This document shows positions 28,031 to 37,350 of a stretch of DNA of 64,000 nt, piece after piece. The translations under genes were made by a program, and so were the position numbers. The notes beneath the pieces are model-generated. The model was not told where the DNA came from. It made no database searches and saw only the letters and a list, made by a program, of their open reading frames with translations. Each line of letters opens with the position of its first letter. Within the stretch, counting starts at the first letter, position 1. The stretch is taken from NCBI RefSeq assembly GCF_947503385.1, contig NZ_CANNDO010000005.1, forward strand, positions 1 through 64,000. The letters run 5' to 3'. This stretch comes from an uncultured Tateyamaria sp. Lineage in GTDB: Bacteria; Pseudomonadota; Alphaproteobacteria; Rhodobacterales; Rhodobacteraceae.

Positions 28031-28558
28031 TGTGGTTCTGTCGGAAAGTCCTTGGCTATCAGAAAAACGGCTCATTCTGGACAAAACAAATCAGCGGGGG
28101 CCGCCAAACTGCTTGAGTACTGAGATGTCCATTTGGCGAAATCTGCCCTTACGGAACAAGTACATGGCTTAGACTGTCGCTCACTTAGCAGCCCCTGACC
28201 GGGGGCTTTGGCCACATAGCCCGCTTGGTGAGGCGACGATCCTTCTCGATAACACTTTTGAGGTATTTGGACCCATCGGCGTTGACGTCAGACACGACAA
28301 AGCTTGTTTGCGCTGCGAGGGTCAGCAGCTGTAACACTTGGACCATTTGTTGAGCGTCCGCTTGGGCCGGAACTACACAAGTGGGCGTTCCCGTGTCAGC
28401 ACGCAGCGTCAATGCAGACCCCGGTCTACAGTTCTAGAAGGTCCTGACTATGGGGCCGGATGCAACGCTAACCGTTTTTCCTTTTCTCCTGACACAGATC
28501 TTGCCAAGCGTTGAACGGCAGCCGTGTTTTTTGACCATGATCGGCAAGTGCCCGACAT
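28031..28558. other. Gene-free stretch right of the protease
   Basis: Roughly 530 bases without a supported gene. A minus-strand frame of 75 codons (28412-28185) lacks a convincing ribosome-binding site and any known domain, so it is not called. CCCCTGACCGGGGG near 28191 is a small hairpin. With 23871-24505 it brackets the GntR/protease pair in non-coding DNA. Confidence 0.35.
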
Positions 28559-28588
28559 GAAAAAGCCCCGCCGGAGCGGGGCCTTTTG
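28559..28588 (-). terminator. Rho-independent terminator of the fad operon
   Basis: On the minus strand GGCCCCGC-TCCG-GCGGGGC is followed by TTTTTC. It is about 30 bases after the stop of the 28620-30818 gene. A strong GC stem plus T-run makes this the clearest intrinsic terminator in the window. Confidence 0.85.
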
Positions 28589-28619
28589 AATCGCGTGCAT
28601 ATATCTGACGTCGTGCGAA

Positions 28620-30818
28620 TTACGCAGCCTTGGCGTCCTTGGGGCCAAAGCGACCGTAGAAGGATTGGCCTTTTTCTGCCATTTCGCGCAAGAGGGCGGG
28701 GCATTTGAACCGTTCGCCAAACTTGGCCTCAAGCTGATCGCACCGTTCGGCAGCGTAGGGCGCCCCGATGATATCAAGCCACGACAGAGGACCACCGGAC
28801 CACGGCGCAAAGCCCCAGCCAAGGATCGCGCCCACGTCGCCTTCGCGAATGTCCATCAACACGCCTTCTTCGAGCGCGCGAACGGCCTCCAGCACTTGGG
28901 AAAACAGAAGGCGGTGCTGCACTTCGGTCAATTCCGGTTGATCGTCCATCAACGGATAGCGGTCGTGCACGCCGCGCCAGATGCCCTGACGTTTGCCCTG
29001 CTCGTTGTAGTCATAGAACCCTGCGTTGGCCTTGCGGCCCATGCGGCCCAGCTCTTCCATCCAGAAGATCAGGTCGTCGCTGGGGCTGTCGGGATAATCG
29101 TCGCCCATAGCGGCCTTGGTCGCGCGGGCGATTTTCGCGCCCAGATCAATGGCCGTCTCATCCGTGAGTTGCAGCGGACCAAGGGGCATACCGACCATCT
29201 TGGCGGCGTTTTCGATCAAAGCGGGTTCGACCCCTTCTGTGACCATCCGCGTCCCCTCGTTAATGTAGGGGATGATGCAGCGGTTGGCATAGAAAAAGCG
29301 TGCGTCGTTGACCACGATGGGCGTCTTGCGGATCTGGCGCACGTAATCGAGGGCCTTGGCCACGGCCCGGTCGCCGGTATTGGCACCCTTGATGATCTCG
29401 ACCAATAGCATTTTCTCGACGGGCGAGAAGAAGTGGATGCCGATGAACTGATCCTGGTTCTTCGAGGCCTTTGCCAGTTCGGAGATCGGCAGGGTCGAAG
29501 TGTTGGAGGCAAAGATGCAATCGTCGGGGATGATCGCCTCGACCTTTTGGGTGATCTCGGCCTTGACTTTGGGGTCCTCGAACACGGCTTCGATGATCAG
29601 GTCGCAGCCCTTGAGCGCGTCCAGATCAGGTGTGGCGGTGATGCGGGACAGCAGTGCTGCGCCCTTTTCCTGCGTGGTCTTGCCACGTTTGATGCCGCCT
29701 TCGACGTATTTCTCGGAGTAGTTCTTGCCCCGATCCGCGCTTTCCTGATCGCGGTCGATCAAGACCACCTCAATGCCTGCCTGCGCTGACACCAGCGCGA
29801 TACCTGCACCCATGAGGCCCGCGCCCAGCACGCCCAGTTTCTTGACCCGTTGATCCGGCACACCTTCGGGACGCACGGCGCCCTTTTCCAGTGCTTCCTT
29901 GTTCAGGAAGAGCGACCGGATCATGGCGCCCGACGAGGGGTTCATCAGCACATTGGTGAACCAGCGCGCCTCGATCTTCAGCGCGGTGTCGAACGGCACC
30001 AGCGCGCCCTCATAAACGGCGCTCAGCAGCGCCTTGGCGGCGGGATAGACCCCTTGGGTTTTGCCGTTGACCATGGCCGACGCGCCCACAAACGTCATGA
30101 AGCCTGCGGGGTGGTATGGGGCACCGCCGGGCATCTTGTAGCCCTTGGCATCCCAAGGTTTCAGGATGTCGGCGTCCGTGGCGTTCAGCACCCATTCGCG
30201 TGCGGCTGCGACGGGGTCGGCGACGACTTCATCGACCAGCTTGCCTTTGGCCTTGTCGGGGCTGACCATCTTGCCTTCCAGCAGGAACGGCGACGCTTCC
30301 ATCGCACCCAGCTTGCGCGCCAGACGGGTTGTGCCACCAGCACCTGGGAAGATGCCAACCAGGATTTCGGGCAGGCCGACCTTGGCCTTGGGGTTGTCGG
30401 CCATAAAGATCCGGTGGGTCGCCAGCGGCAGCTCAAGACCGATGCCAGCGGCGGTGCCGGGCAAGGCGGCGGCAATGGGCTTGCCGCCCTTGTTGGTCTT
30501 GGGATCCATGCCCGCGCGCTCGATCTTGCGCAGCAGGCCGTGCATTTTCATTGTGCCTTCAAAGAGGCCTTTGGCCGGGTTGTCGCCCGCCTCTTCTTTC
30601 ATCTTGGCCAGCAAGTTCAGGTCCATGCCGCCTGCAAAGCTGTCCTTGCCGGACGTAATCACGATGCCTTTGACAGCCTCGTCGGCCAACGCGTCATCGA
30701 TGCAGTCGTTGAGCTGTTCCAGCCCTTCGAAAGACATGACGTTCATGGTCTTGCCCTCGACGTCCCACGTGATCGTGGCAATGCCCTCGGCGTCTTTGGT
30801 GAGTGTGAAATCTGTCAT
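28620..30818 (-). CDS. fadJ: 3-hydroxyacyl-CoA dehydrogenase / enoyl-CoA hydratase (FadB/FadJ-type)
   Basis: The 732-residue bifunctional enzyme carries out the middle two steps of beta-oxidation. Residues 1 to about 190 are the crotonase domain (SGKDSFAGGMDLNLLAKM; GTAAGIGLELPLATHRIF oxyanion region). From about 330, KKLGVLGAGLMGAGIALVSAQAG begins the NAD-binding dehydrogenase domain with GIHFFSPVEKMLLVEI catalytic motif and two C-terminal helical domains. It forms an operon with the thiolase gene and a small gene between them (ATGA overlap), and ends at a strong terminator. fadJ and fadB forms are hard to separate; the pairing with a separate thiolase fits either. Confidence 0.9.
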   Translation of the reverse strand: MTDFTLTKDAEGIATITWDVEGKTMNVMSFEGLEQLNDCIDDALADEAVKGIVITSGKDSFAGGMDLNLLAKMKEEAGDNPAKGLFEGTMKMHGLLRKIERAGMDPKTNKGGKPIAAALPGTAAGIGLELPLATHRIFMADNPKAKVGLPEILVGIFPGAGGTTRLARKLGAMEASPFLLEGKMVSPDKAKGKLVDEVVADPVAAAREWVLNATDADILKPWDAKGYKMPGGAPYHPAGFMTFVGASAMVNGKTQGVYPAAKALLSAVYEGALVPFDTALKIEARWFTNVLMNPSSGAMIRSLFLNKEALEKGAVRPEGVPDQRVKKLGVLGAGLMGAGIALVSAQAGIEVVLIDRDQESADRGKNYSEKYVEGGIKRGKTTQEKGAALLSRITATPDLDALKGCDLIIEAVFEDPKVKAEITQKVEAIIPDDCIFASNTSTLPISELAKASKNQDQFIGIHFFSPVEKMLLVEIIKGANTGDRAVAKALDYVRQIRKTPIVVNDARFFYANRCIIPYINEGTRMVTEGVEPALIENAAKMVGMPLGPLQLTDETAIDLGAKIARATKAAMGDDYPDSPSDDLIFWMEELGRMGRKANAGFYDYNEQGKRQGIWRGVHDRYPLMDDQPELTEVQHRLLFSQVLEAVRALEEGVLMDIREGDVGAILGWGFAPWSGGPLSWLDIIGAPYAAERCDQLEAKFGERFKCPALLREMAEKGQSFYGRFGPKDAKAA

Positions 30819-31135
30819 CTCTGGGGTCTCCTTGGGGTCGGACGCGCGGTGTCCTGGCCGTGCTCTTCGATGTGAGCTTTGATCTGGGCCAGTATCTCTT
30901 CGGGCGTGCCGGGATCGATGCGGATATGTTTGTGGTAGTCGAACCGCTGGCGGTCCATAGCGCTGCCCGGGTCGAGGTGCAGTTTGAACACAAGGTCCGG
31001 GCTTTGCGTGTAAAGGCGCATGAGCGCCCCATCATAGGCGGTCACCAGTTTCAGCGCGGGCAGTGCCCCGGCCTGAGCCAGAGCGTACACTGCGGGAAAC
31101 GGGTGATCGTCGCCGATGGGATGCTTGTGGGCCAT
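30815..31135 (-). CDS. Small conserved-looking protein between thiolase and FadB-type genes
   Basis: The 106-residue soluble protein reads MAHKHPIGDDHPFPAVYALAQAGALPALKLVTAYDGALMRLYTQSPDLVFKLHLDPGSAMDRQRFDYHKHIRIDP and ends in a basic Arg/Pro tail. No enzymatic motif is recognised. Its start shares a base with the thiolase stop and its stop overlaps the next start (ATGA), so it is almost certainly co-translated with the beta-oxidation pair. It may be an assembly or regulatory partner of the complex (inference). Confidence 0.7.
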   Translation of the reverse strand: MAHKHPIGDDHPFPAVYALAQAGALPALKLVTAYDGALMRLYTQSPDLVFKLHLDPGSAMDRQRFDYHKHIRIDPGTPEEILAQIKAHIEEHGQDTARPTPRRPQR

Positions 31136-32346
31136 CAGACGCGTTCGATGATTGTGGCGGCACCCATGCCGGAGGCGACACAGAGCGTGGCAAGGCCAAC
31201 CTCCTTGTCGGATCGCTCCAGCTCATCGACCAGCGTGCCGAGGATCATGGCACCGGTCGCACCCAGCGGGTGACCCATCGCAATGGCCCCTCCGTTCACG
31301 TTGACTTTGCCGTGGTCCACGTCAAACGCCTGCATGAACCGCAACACGACAGAGGCAAAAGCCTCGTTCACCTCAAAGAGGTCAATGTCTCCGATGTTCA
31401 TGCCGTGATCCGCAAGGATCTTGTGTGTCACGGGCACGGGGCCGGTCAGGTTGATGGTGGGATCGGTGCCGATCTTGGCAGTGGCGCGGATGCGGGCGCG
31501 GGGCTTGATGCCCAGCTTTTCGCCCAGCTCCTTATTGCCGATGAGAACGGCGGCGGCCCCGTCAACGATGCCGGACGAATTGCCCGCGTGGTGCACGTGG
31601 TTGATCCGCTCAAGATGCGGGTATTTCATCAATGCGACCTTGTCGAAGCCGGGCATGACCTTGCCCATCGCCTCGAAGGCAGGGTTGAGCGCGCCGAGGC
31701 TCTGCATATCGGTTTGCGGGCGCATATATTCGTCGTGATCAAGGATCGGCAGGCCGTTCTGGTCGCGCACCGTGATGACGGACTTTTCGAACCGCTTGTC
31801 GTCCCACGCCGCCTTGGCGCGGCGCTGGCTTTCAACGGAGTATTGGTCAACGTCATCGCGGGAGAAGCCGTATTCTGTGGCGATCAGGTCTGCGCCGATG
31901 CCCTGTGGGGCAAAATAGCTCTCCATCGCAATCGACGGATCGGCTGCAATCGCGGCTCCGTCAGAGCCCATTGCCACACGGCCCATCATCTCGACCCCGC
32001 CCGCGATATAGCCGTCGCCAGCCCCACCGCGGACTTGGTTTGCGGCGATGTTCACGGCTTCCAGCCCGCTTGCACAGAACCGGTTGATCGCTATGCCCGG
32101 AATCGCTTCGTCGAGATCCGAGGCCAGTACGGCGGTGCGTGCAAGGTTGCCGCCCTGTTCCATGACCTGCGTGACATTGCCCCAGATCACATCTTCGACG
32201 GCGTGACCGTCGATGTTGTTACGTTCCTTGAGCGCGTTCAGGGTCAAGGCGCTGAGGCGCAGCGCCGTCACTTCGTGCAGGGCGCCGTCCTTGCGGCCTT
32301 TGCCGCGCGGCGTGCGCAGGGCGTCGTAAATATAGGCTTCGGTCAT
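31135..32346 (-). CDS. fadA: Acetyl-CoA acyltransferase (thiolase)
   Basis: The 403-residue thiolase cleaves 3-ketoacyl-CoA to acetyl-CoA and a shortened acyl-CoA. It has the nucleophile loop INRFCASGLEAVNIA, the NGGAIAMGHPLGATGA histidine motif and the C-terminal LCVASGMGAATIIERV with the second catalytic cysteine. The ATG at 32346 starts MTEAYIYDALRTPRGKGRKDG after AAAGGACG; the 12 upstream codons are not used. It heads the fadA-small gene-fadJ operon, downstream of a TetR-type palindrome at 32394-32409. Confidence 0.92.
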   Translation of the reverse strand: MTEAYIYDALRTPRGKGRKDGALHEVTALRLSALTLNALKERNNIDGHAVEDVIWGNVTQVMEQGGNLARTAVLASDLDEAIPGIAINRFCASGLEAVNIAANQVRGGAGDGYIAGGVEMMGRVAMGSDGAAIAADPSIAMESYFAPQGIGADLIATEYGFSRDDVDQYSVESQRRAKAAWDDKRFEKSVITVRDQNGLPILDHDEYMRPQTDMQSLGALNPAFEAMGKVMPGFDKVALMKYPHLERINHVHHAGNSSGIVDGAAAVLIGNKELGEKLGIKPRARIRATAKIGTDPTINLTGPVPVTHKILADHGMNIGDIDLFEVNEAFASVVLRFMQAFDVDHGKVNVNGGAIAMGHPLGATGAMILGTLVDELERSDKEVGLATLCVASGMGAATIIERV

Positions 32347-32393
32347 CGGGTTCGTCCTTTTGCCTTGTGCGTGTCGTTGCATATCAAGTGGGA

Positions 32394-32409
32394 TAGACCG
32401 AGCGGTCTA
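32394..32409. promoter_or_regulatory. Perfect palindrome TAGACCGAGCGGTCTA upstream of fadA
   Basis: The 16-bp site TAGACCG-AG-CGGTCTA lies 48 bases upstream of the thiolase ATG. Sites of the form AGACCG-N2-CGGTCT are typical of TetR-family regulators of acyl-CoA metabolism. No TetR gene is adjacent, so the regulator would act from elsewhere. Confidence 0.6.
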
Positions 32410-32442
32410 ATCAAGGGTGACGTTGCGGCGTTTTAGGTAAAC

Positions 32443-33075
32443 TTACGCCCGATCCGCAGGGGAGCCGGGCATGAGGTCATAGGGCGCTTTCCAGCCGGGG
32501 GTCTCGGACAGGTTCGTGAGCCAGCGATCGATGTTTGGCCAATCCGCACGGTCAAAGCCGAACGGTTCAGGGTAATAGAGATAGCCGCAGCAGCTCAGGT
32601 CCGCGTTGGTCAGACTGTCCCCGACAATCCAGTCGCGCCCATCCAGATGCGCGTTCAGCACGGTATAGGCCCCCTTGAGGCGACCCTGATTGAACGCGAT
32701 CACCTCCTGTGGCCGCTTCTCCTCCGGCAGAAAATTCATCAGAAACCGCGTGACGCCACACATCGAACTGAGCTTGTGGTTGTCCCAAAGTATCCAGCGC
32801 AGCACCTCATAGCGATCATCGCTCGTGCCGCCGAATTTGCCGGATTTGTCGCTGATATACTGCTGGATGACGCCCGACTGGCTGATGCGTTTGTCACCAT
32901 CAATCAGCAACGGCGCTTCACCCATGGGGTTAAGGGCGCGGTACGCATCCGTACGTGCGGCACCATTGAAGAAATCAACAAAGACCGGCTCCCAAGGAAG
33001 ACCTGACAACTCAAGCGCGAGCGCCGCCTTATAGGAATTTCCGCTTTCGCCAAAGCAGTGCAGTTTCAATGTCAT
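32443..33075 (-). CDS. Glutathione S-transferase family protein
   Basis: The 210-residue protein has an N-terminal thioredoxin-like GST domain (MTLKLHCFGESGNSYKAALALELSGLPWEPVFVDFFNG...NPMGEAPLLIDGDKRISQSGVIQQYI). The cis-Pro and the E/S-Q-S glutathione gamma-glutamyl site are present, and an all-helical C-terminal domain follows. S/C at the active site is FGESGNSYK. GGGAGGAG lies before the ATG at 33075. The substrate is unknown. It sits between two acyl-CoA operons but is separated from fadA by the TetR palindrome and from its upstream neighbour by repeat elements. Confidence 0.85.
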   Translation of the reverse strand: MTLKLHCFGESGNSYKAALALELSGLPWEPVFVDFFNGAARTDAYRALNPMGEAPLLIDGDKRISQSGVIQQYISDKSGKFGGTSDDRYEVLRWILWDNHKLSSMCGVTRFLMNFLPEEKRPQEVIAFNQGRLKGAYTVLNAHLDGRDWIVGDSLTNADLSCCGYLYYPEPFGFDRADWPNIDRWLTNLSETPGWKAPYDLMPGSPADRA

Positions 33076-33100
33076 TTTAGCTCCTCCCAGCCTGAGTGAC

Positions 33101-33143
33101 CGGCGGCGACCGCCGTCTTTTGAGTATTTGGAAAGAGAAGAAG
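33101..33143 (+). repeat. Intergenic repeat family, copy 4
   Basis: CGGCGGCGACCGCCG hairpin (33101-33115) followed by TCTTTTGAGTATTTGGAAAGAGAAGAAG. It lies in the promoter region of the divergently placed GST gene rather than after a plus-strand gene, an exception to the usual 3' location. Confidence 0.65.
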
Positions 33144-33308
33144 CACATGACACTCTCCCACTTTCAGACGTTGTTAACCAGAATCGTGGCCTCTTTTGCG
33201 AGCGGTACAGGCTGGAGAGCCGATGACCGCAAGAGGAGAAGCCCCAACGTCCCGCCTCACAGGGTCAATCCCGATTTCGGGCCGGACGGAGGGGTGGACC
33301 TTCCCCTG

Positions 33309-33347
33309 CTTCTTTTCTTTAAAAATACTCCCGCCGGAGGCTCCCAT
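33309..33347 (-). repeat. Intergenic repeat family, copy 5
   Basis: Read on the minus strand, GGGAGCCTCCGGCGGGAGTATTTTTAAAGAAAAGAAG. It is 30-68 bases after the acyl-CoA dehydrogenase stop at 33377, hairpin first, the usual placement. Copies 4 and 5 face each other within the 301-base gap 33076-33376. Nothing else is seen there. Confidence 0.65.
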
Positions 33348-33376
33348 CCTTATCAATTGCACAGGTGCCAGACGCA

Positions 33377-34534
33377 TCAGAGCGCGCGCGCAATAAGCTC
33401 TTTCATGATCTCGTTTGTGCCGCCGTAGATGCGTTGCACCCGTGCGTCTGTCCACATGCCCCCAATGTCGTAGTCCTGCGTGAAACCATAACCGCCATGC
33501 AGTTGCAGGCATTCGTCCAGCACCCACGCTTGCGTGTCTGTGGTCCAATATTTGCACATCGCGGCCTTGTCGACTGTCAGTTCTCCGCGGATGTGCTCGG
33601 CCATGCATTCGTCGAAGAATGACCGACAGACCATCGTTCGTGTCTTTGCCTCAGCCAGTTTAAAGCGGGTGTTTTGGAATTGCATGAGGTTGCCACCGAA
33701 GGCTTCGCGCTCTTTGCAATACGCAATCGTACGTTCAACGGCGCCTTCCATGGCGCCAACGGCGGCGCAGGCAATTACCAGTCGCTCTTGGGGCAACTGC
33801 TGCATCAGCTGATAAAAGCCTTGTCCTTCTGCGCCACCGAGGATGTTTTCGGGGGCGATCTCTACATTGTCAAAGAACAGTTCGGAGGTGTCCGAGGCGT
33901 GCATTCCGATCTTGTCGAGATTGCGTCCACGCTCAAACCCTTCGGCCCCGTCGGTTTCGACCACCACCAGCGATATGCCCTTGGAGCCAAGGGACGGGTC
34001 CGTTTTCGCCGCCACAACAATGAGGTTGGCGTGTTGGCCGTTGGTGATGAAAGTCTTGGACCCTGTCAGCCTGTAAGCGTTGCCGTCCTTGATCGCGCGG
34101 GTTTTAATCGCCTGAACATCCGATCCGGTGGAAGGTTCGGTCATCGCGAGGGCCCCCACCAGTTCGCCGGTACACAGTTTGGGCAGCCAGCGTGCCTTTT
34201 GGTCGTCGGTGCCATAGGCAAGCACGTAATGCGCAACGATCCCTGAGTGAATACCATGACCCCAAGACGCGAGGTTTGCCCGCGCAGCTTCGATCAGAAT
34301 CGCGGCTTCGTGTCCGAAGTCGCCGCCCGCGCCACCAAACGCTTCGGGGATCGAAGGGCAGAGCAGTCCAAGTTCACCGGCTTGCGCCCAAGTGCTCCGG
34401 TCCATTTCCCCCTGCTTGCGCCACCGGTCGAAATGCGGCGACCATTCATTGGTGATGAACTGAGCCGTCATGTCGGCGATCATGGCGTGTTCATCGGTCA
34501 TCCATTGCGATGTGCCGTTGGCCATATCTTTCAT
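33377..34534 (-). CDS. Acyl-CoA dehydrogenase
   Basis: The 385-residue FAD enzyme introduces a 2,3 double bond into acyl-CoA. Typical motifs are present: [19 protein letters not shown] (FAD/substrate), [45 protein letters not shown] with the usual adenine-binding GGTNEI. The residue at the catalytic Glu position of short/medium-chain enzymes is not clear by eye. AGGA precedes the ATG at 34534; a second ATG three codons in is possible. It is the last gene of a leftward operon starting at the MerR gene (37245). Confidence 0.9.
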   Translation of the reverse strand: MKDMANGTSQWMTDEHAMIADMTAQFITNEWSPHFDRWRKQGEMDRSTWAQAGELGLLCPSIPEAFGGAGGDFGHEAAILIEAARANLASWGHGIHSGIVAHYVLAYGTDDQKARWLPKLCTGELVGALAMTEPSTGSDVQAIKTRAIKDGNAYRLTGSKTFITNGQHANLIVVAAKTDPSLGSKGISLVVVETDGAEGFERGRNLDKIGMHASDTSELFFDNVEIAPENILGGAEGQGFYQLMQQLPQERLVIACAAVGAMEGAVERTIAYCKEREAFGGNLMQFQNTRFKLAEAKTRTMVCRSFFDECMAEHIRGELTVDKAAMCKYWTTDTQAWVLDECLQLHGGYGFTQDYDIGGMWTDARVQRIYGGTNEIMKELIARAL

Positions 34535-34559
34535 GCTATATCCTCCCCAAATGAGCCGC

Positions 34560-34772
34560 TCAGCGCTTGCGCGCTTCCAGCTCGGAATTGAACAGCCGCA
34601 GGCGGGCCGCCAGGTTTTCTTCGTTCATCACACTGTCGAAATTCTCGAACAGAAACGACAGGGCCTCGCCCTCGTCAAGGCCGGCTTCGGCGGCAAACCG
34701 CTTGAGCCGGCGGTAGCCGTCCTCGGTCATGGCGATGGGCAGGCGGCGGGTCAGGCGAAAGCGTTTGGGCAT
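34560..34772 (-). CDS. Small basic protein of unknown function
   Basis: The 70-residue protein starts [71 protein letters not shown] strand-helix-helix layout with basic head ([20 protein letters not shown]) resembles a ribbon-helix-helix DNA-binding domain (CopG/Arc-like), which is plausible but unproven. Its ATG is two bases after the upstream gene's stop, and the acyl-CoA dehydrogenase starts 26 bases after its own. If it is RHH, it may tune this operon. Confidence 0.6.
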   Translation of the reverse strand: MPKRFRLTRRLPIAMTEDGYRRLKRFAAEAGLDEGEALSFLFENFDSVMNEENLAARLRLFNSELEARKR

Positions 34773-34773
34773 C

Positions 34774-35016
34774 TTACATCCGTTTCTTGATCTGGCCTGC
34801 ACCGATGCTGACCGCCAATGTGAGCCCTGCAAAGATCAGGTAAGGCCGCACAAGCCCCGCAAAATCGGGAGGTTCTGCGCCGGATTGCACGTCGCTGGCA
34901 ATGACACCGTACCCGGCCCGCACCAGAAGCAGGATGAAGGCGATTCCGCCTGCAACTTCGACAAAACCCAGCAGTGCCTTCACGCGCAGTCCCCCAAATG
35001 GCGTTTGGTGGGCCAT
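34774..35016 (-). CDS. Small membrane protein of unknown function
   Basis: The 80-residue protein has two hydrophobic segments (VKALLGFVEVAGGIAFILLLVRAG and LVRPYLIFAGLTLAVSIGAG) and a short basic tail QIKKRM. It is probably an inner-membrane protein. It lies 20 bases after the DmdC-like gene and two bases before the small basic protein gene, so it belongs to the same operon. No family is recognised. Confidence 0.6.
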   Translation of the reverse strand: MAHQTPFGGLRVKALLGFVEVAGGIAFILLLVRAGYGVIASDVQSGAEPPDFAGLVRPYLIFAGLTLAVSIGAGQIKKRM

Positions 35017-35035
35017 TGCGGCCCACCCGCACAGC

Positions 35036-36817
35036 TTAGAAGTTTGCGGCTTCCAGCGCCATCACCGGCTCCGCGCCAGACTGGATGCGCGTCAGGTGTA
35101 GTGCGGTGGCAGGCAGTTGCCGCGCCATGTAGTAGCGCCCGGTGGCCAGCTTGGTCTCGTAGAACTCGGGGTCCGACGTGCCCGCACCCAGCGCCGTTTT
35201 GGCAGCCTTGCCCATACGCGCCCACATCAGGCCAAGGCAGACATGGCCAAACATATGCATAAAGTCATACGAGCCGCTCAGCGCGTTGTTCGGGTTCGTC
35301 ATGCCGTTCTGCATGAAATACATGCCAGCGGCCTGCAGGTCCTTGGACGCTGCTTTCAGCGGATCGAGGAAATCCTTGTCGAACGCTTCGTCCTGACCAG
35401 CGTTCTCCTTGATGAAGGATTTAACCAGATCAAAGAAAGCCATCACGTGCTTGCCACCGTCCTGCGCCAGTTTGCGGCCCACAAGGTCCAGCGCCTGCAC
35501 GCCATTCGCCCCTTCGTAGATCATCGCGATGCGGGCGTCGCGGGTGTATTGCGACATGCCCCATTCTTCGATGTAGCCGTGACCGCCATAGACCTGCTGC
35601 GCCTTGATCGTCATGTCGTAGCCGACATCAGTCAGAAAGCCTTTGATGATAGGTGTCAGCAGCGACACAATGCCATCGGCGTCCTTGTCCCCCGCCCGGT
35701 GCGCGGCGTCGATCATGGTGGCGCCCCACAGGATGAAGGCGCGCGCGCCTTCGGCAAAGCTCTTCTGCTCCATCAGCGAGCGGCGGATGTCGGGGTGCAC
35801 GATCAACGGGTCGGCCGGACCTTCGGGGTTTTTCGCGCCGGTTACGTCGCGGCCCTGTAGCCGGTCCTTGGCGTAGTCCAGCGCGTTCTGATAGGCAACC
35901 TCGGCCTGGGACAAACCTTGCATCCCCACGCCCAGACGCGCCTCGTTCATCATGGTGAACATCGCGCGCATACCTTTGTGCTCTTCTCCGATGAGGTAGC
36001 CTGTGGCCTCGTCATAGTTCATCACGCAGGTGGAGTTGCCGTGAATGCCCATCTTTTCTTCGATATTGCCGACGGCAACGCCGTTGCGGGCACCAAGCGA
36101 GCCGTCTTCGTTCACGTGGAACTTGGGCACGATAAAGAGCGACACACCTTTGATCCCCTCGGGGCCACCGACGATCTTGGCCAGCACGAGGTGGATGATG
36201 TTGTCGGCCATGTCGTGTTCACCGGCGGAGATAAAGATCTTCTGGCCGGAGATTTTGTAGCTGCCGTCGTCTTGCGGTTCGGCCTTGGTGCGCATCAGGC
36301 CCAAATCGGTGCCACAATGCGGTTCGGTCAGGTTCATGGTGCCGGTCCATTCACAGGACACCATTTTGGGCAGGTAGGTTTCTTTCTGCTCCTGAGATCC
36401 GTGCGCGAGGATGGCAGAGGCCGCACCGTGGGTCAGGCCCTGATACATGGTGAAAGCCATGTTCGCGGACGAAAACATTTCGCCCACGGCGGTGCCCATG
36501 ACATAGGGCATGTTCTGGCCGCCGAATTCCTCGGGCATATCCAGACCGGGCCAGCCGCCTTCCTTGACCTGCTCGAACGCGTCCTTAAAGCCGGTGGGGG
36601 TGTAGACCACGCCGTTTTCCAACCGGCAGCCTTCCTTGTCACCCACTACGTTTAGCGGGGCGAGCACTTCGGAGGTCAGCTTGCCCGCCTCATCAAGAAT
36701 GGCAGAGGTGAAATCAGCCTCAAGCTCGTCATAGCCCGGAATACCAGAGCCGGTGACGTTCAGCATTTCGTGCAGGATGAACTGCATATCTTTGGTGGGG
36801 GGGGTATAGCTGGGCAT
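35036..36817 (-). CDS. Acyl-CoA dehydrogenase of the large DmdC-like type
   Basis: The 593-residue enzyme is the long acyl-CoA dehydrogenase form with an extra C-terminal domain and an N-terminal [21 protein letters not shown]. Core motifs are [81 protein letters not shown], with Glu of YEGANG as the likely catalytic base. The DmdC enzymes that oxidise methylmercaptopropionyl-CoA in roseobacters are of this type, but paralogues use other short acyl-CoAs. The DmdD hydratase gene is not beside it. It is the second gene of the MerR-led operon. Confidence 0.85.
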   Translation of the reverse strand: MPSYTPPTKDMQFILHEMLNVTGSGIPGYDELEADFTSAILDEAGKLTSEVLAPLNVVGDKEGCRLENGVVYTPTGFKDAFEQVKEGGWPGLDMPEEFGGQNMPYVMGTAVGEMFSSANMAFTMYQGLTHGAASAILAHGSQEQKETYLPKMVSCEWTGTMNLTEPHCGTDLGLMRTKAEPQDDGSYKISGQKIFISAGEHDMADNIIHLVLAKIVGGPEGIKGVSLFIVPKFHVNEDGSLGARNGVAVGNIEEKMGIHGNSTCVMNYDEATGYLIGEEHKGMRAMFTMMNEARLGVGMQGLSQAEVAYQNALDYAKDRLQGRDVTGAKNPEGPADPLIVHPDIRRSLMEQKSFAEGARAFILWGATMIDAAHRAGDKDADGIVSLLTPIIKGFLTDVGYDMTIKAQQVYGGHGYIEEWGMSQYTRDARIAMIYEGANGVQALDLVGRKLAQDGGKHVMAFFDLVKSFIKENAGQDEAFDKDFLDPLKAASKDLQAAGMYFMQNGMTNPNNALSGSYDFMHMFGHVCLGLMWARMGKAAKTALGAGTSDPEFYETKLATGRYYMARQLPATALHLTRIQSGAEPVMALEAANF

Positions 36818-36843
36818 GGTCTCTCTCCCTGTAGCGCGGCTGC

Positions 36844-37245
36844 TTACTCAGCGGCCTTTTTCGTCTGATTCATCGAGGCGATCATTTTCTCGCCCCACTT
36901 CAACTGATTTTCGAGATCGGTGATGGCCTCGTTCAACTCATCGCGCTGACGCACCATGTCGGCCAGCCGGTCCTTGGCGATCTCGTAAGTTCGGGTGAAT
37001 TGCGTCTGCTGCTGGTCGCCCATGTGGTACAGATCCAGCAACTGGCGGATTTCCTCGAGGCTAAAGCCAAAGCGTTTACCGCGCAGGATCAGCTTGAGCC
37101 GCGCCCGGTCGCGCCGGGTGAACAGCCGCTTTTGCCCGTTCCGCACGGGGAACAGCAACTCCTTGGCCTCGTAAAAGCGCAGTGTCCGCGGCGTGACATC
37201 AAAGGCGTCACACATCTCGCGGATGGTCATCGTTTTCTCACTCAT
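36844..37245 (-). CDS. MerR-family regulator (LiuR-like)
   Basis: The 133-residue regulator has the MerR winged helix [68 protein letters not shown] and a coiled-coil C-terminus without the metal-binding cysteines. It therefore belongs to the group that controls branched-chain and short acyl-CoA catabolism. It leads the operon with two acyl-CoA dehydrogenases and likely autoregulates through the sites at 37318-37336 and 37351-37375. A paralogue is at 38996-39367. Confidence 0.9.
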   Translation of the reverse strand: MSEKTMTIREMCDAFDVTPRTLRFYEAKELLFPVRNGQKRLFTRRDRARLKLILRGKRFGFSLEEIRQLLDLYHMGDQQQTQFTRTYEIAKDRLADMVRQRDELNEAITDLENQLKWGEKMIASMNQTKKAAE

Positions 37246-37317
37246 CGGATCACTCGCTTATCCTGTTACGGCGATGACATGGCCATAGGATCGCACGGAT
37301 GCAACAGGATCGTAACG

Positions 37318-37336
37318 TTGACGTAAATCAACGTAA
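37318..37336. promoter_or_regulatory. TTGACGTAAATCAACGTAA, candidate MerR/LiuR box
   Basis: The half-sites TTGACGT and AACGTAA are near-inverted around a 5-base centre, as in boxes recognised by LiuR-type MerR proteins (TTnACGT-type arms). It is 73 bases upstream of the MerR start. A wider exact inverted repeat, ACGTTGA (37315) and TCAACGT (37328), overlaps it. Confidence 0.55.
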
Positions 37337-37350
37337 CGTCATTTTGCGCG

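Noticed and set aside
28185-28412. 75-codon minus-strand frame in the gap after the protease
   Set aside because: No ribosome-binding site, no domain, isolated in a non-coding block. It could be a gene remnant but nothing supports it.
31063-32436. 457-codon frame opposite fadA
   Set aside because: Antisense shadow of a clear thiolase gene.
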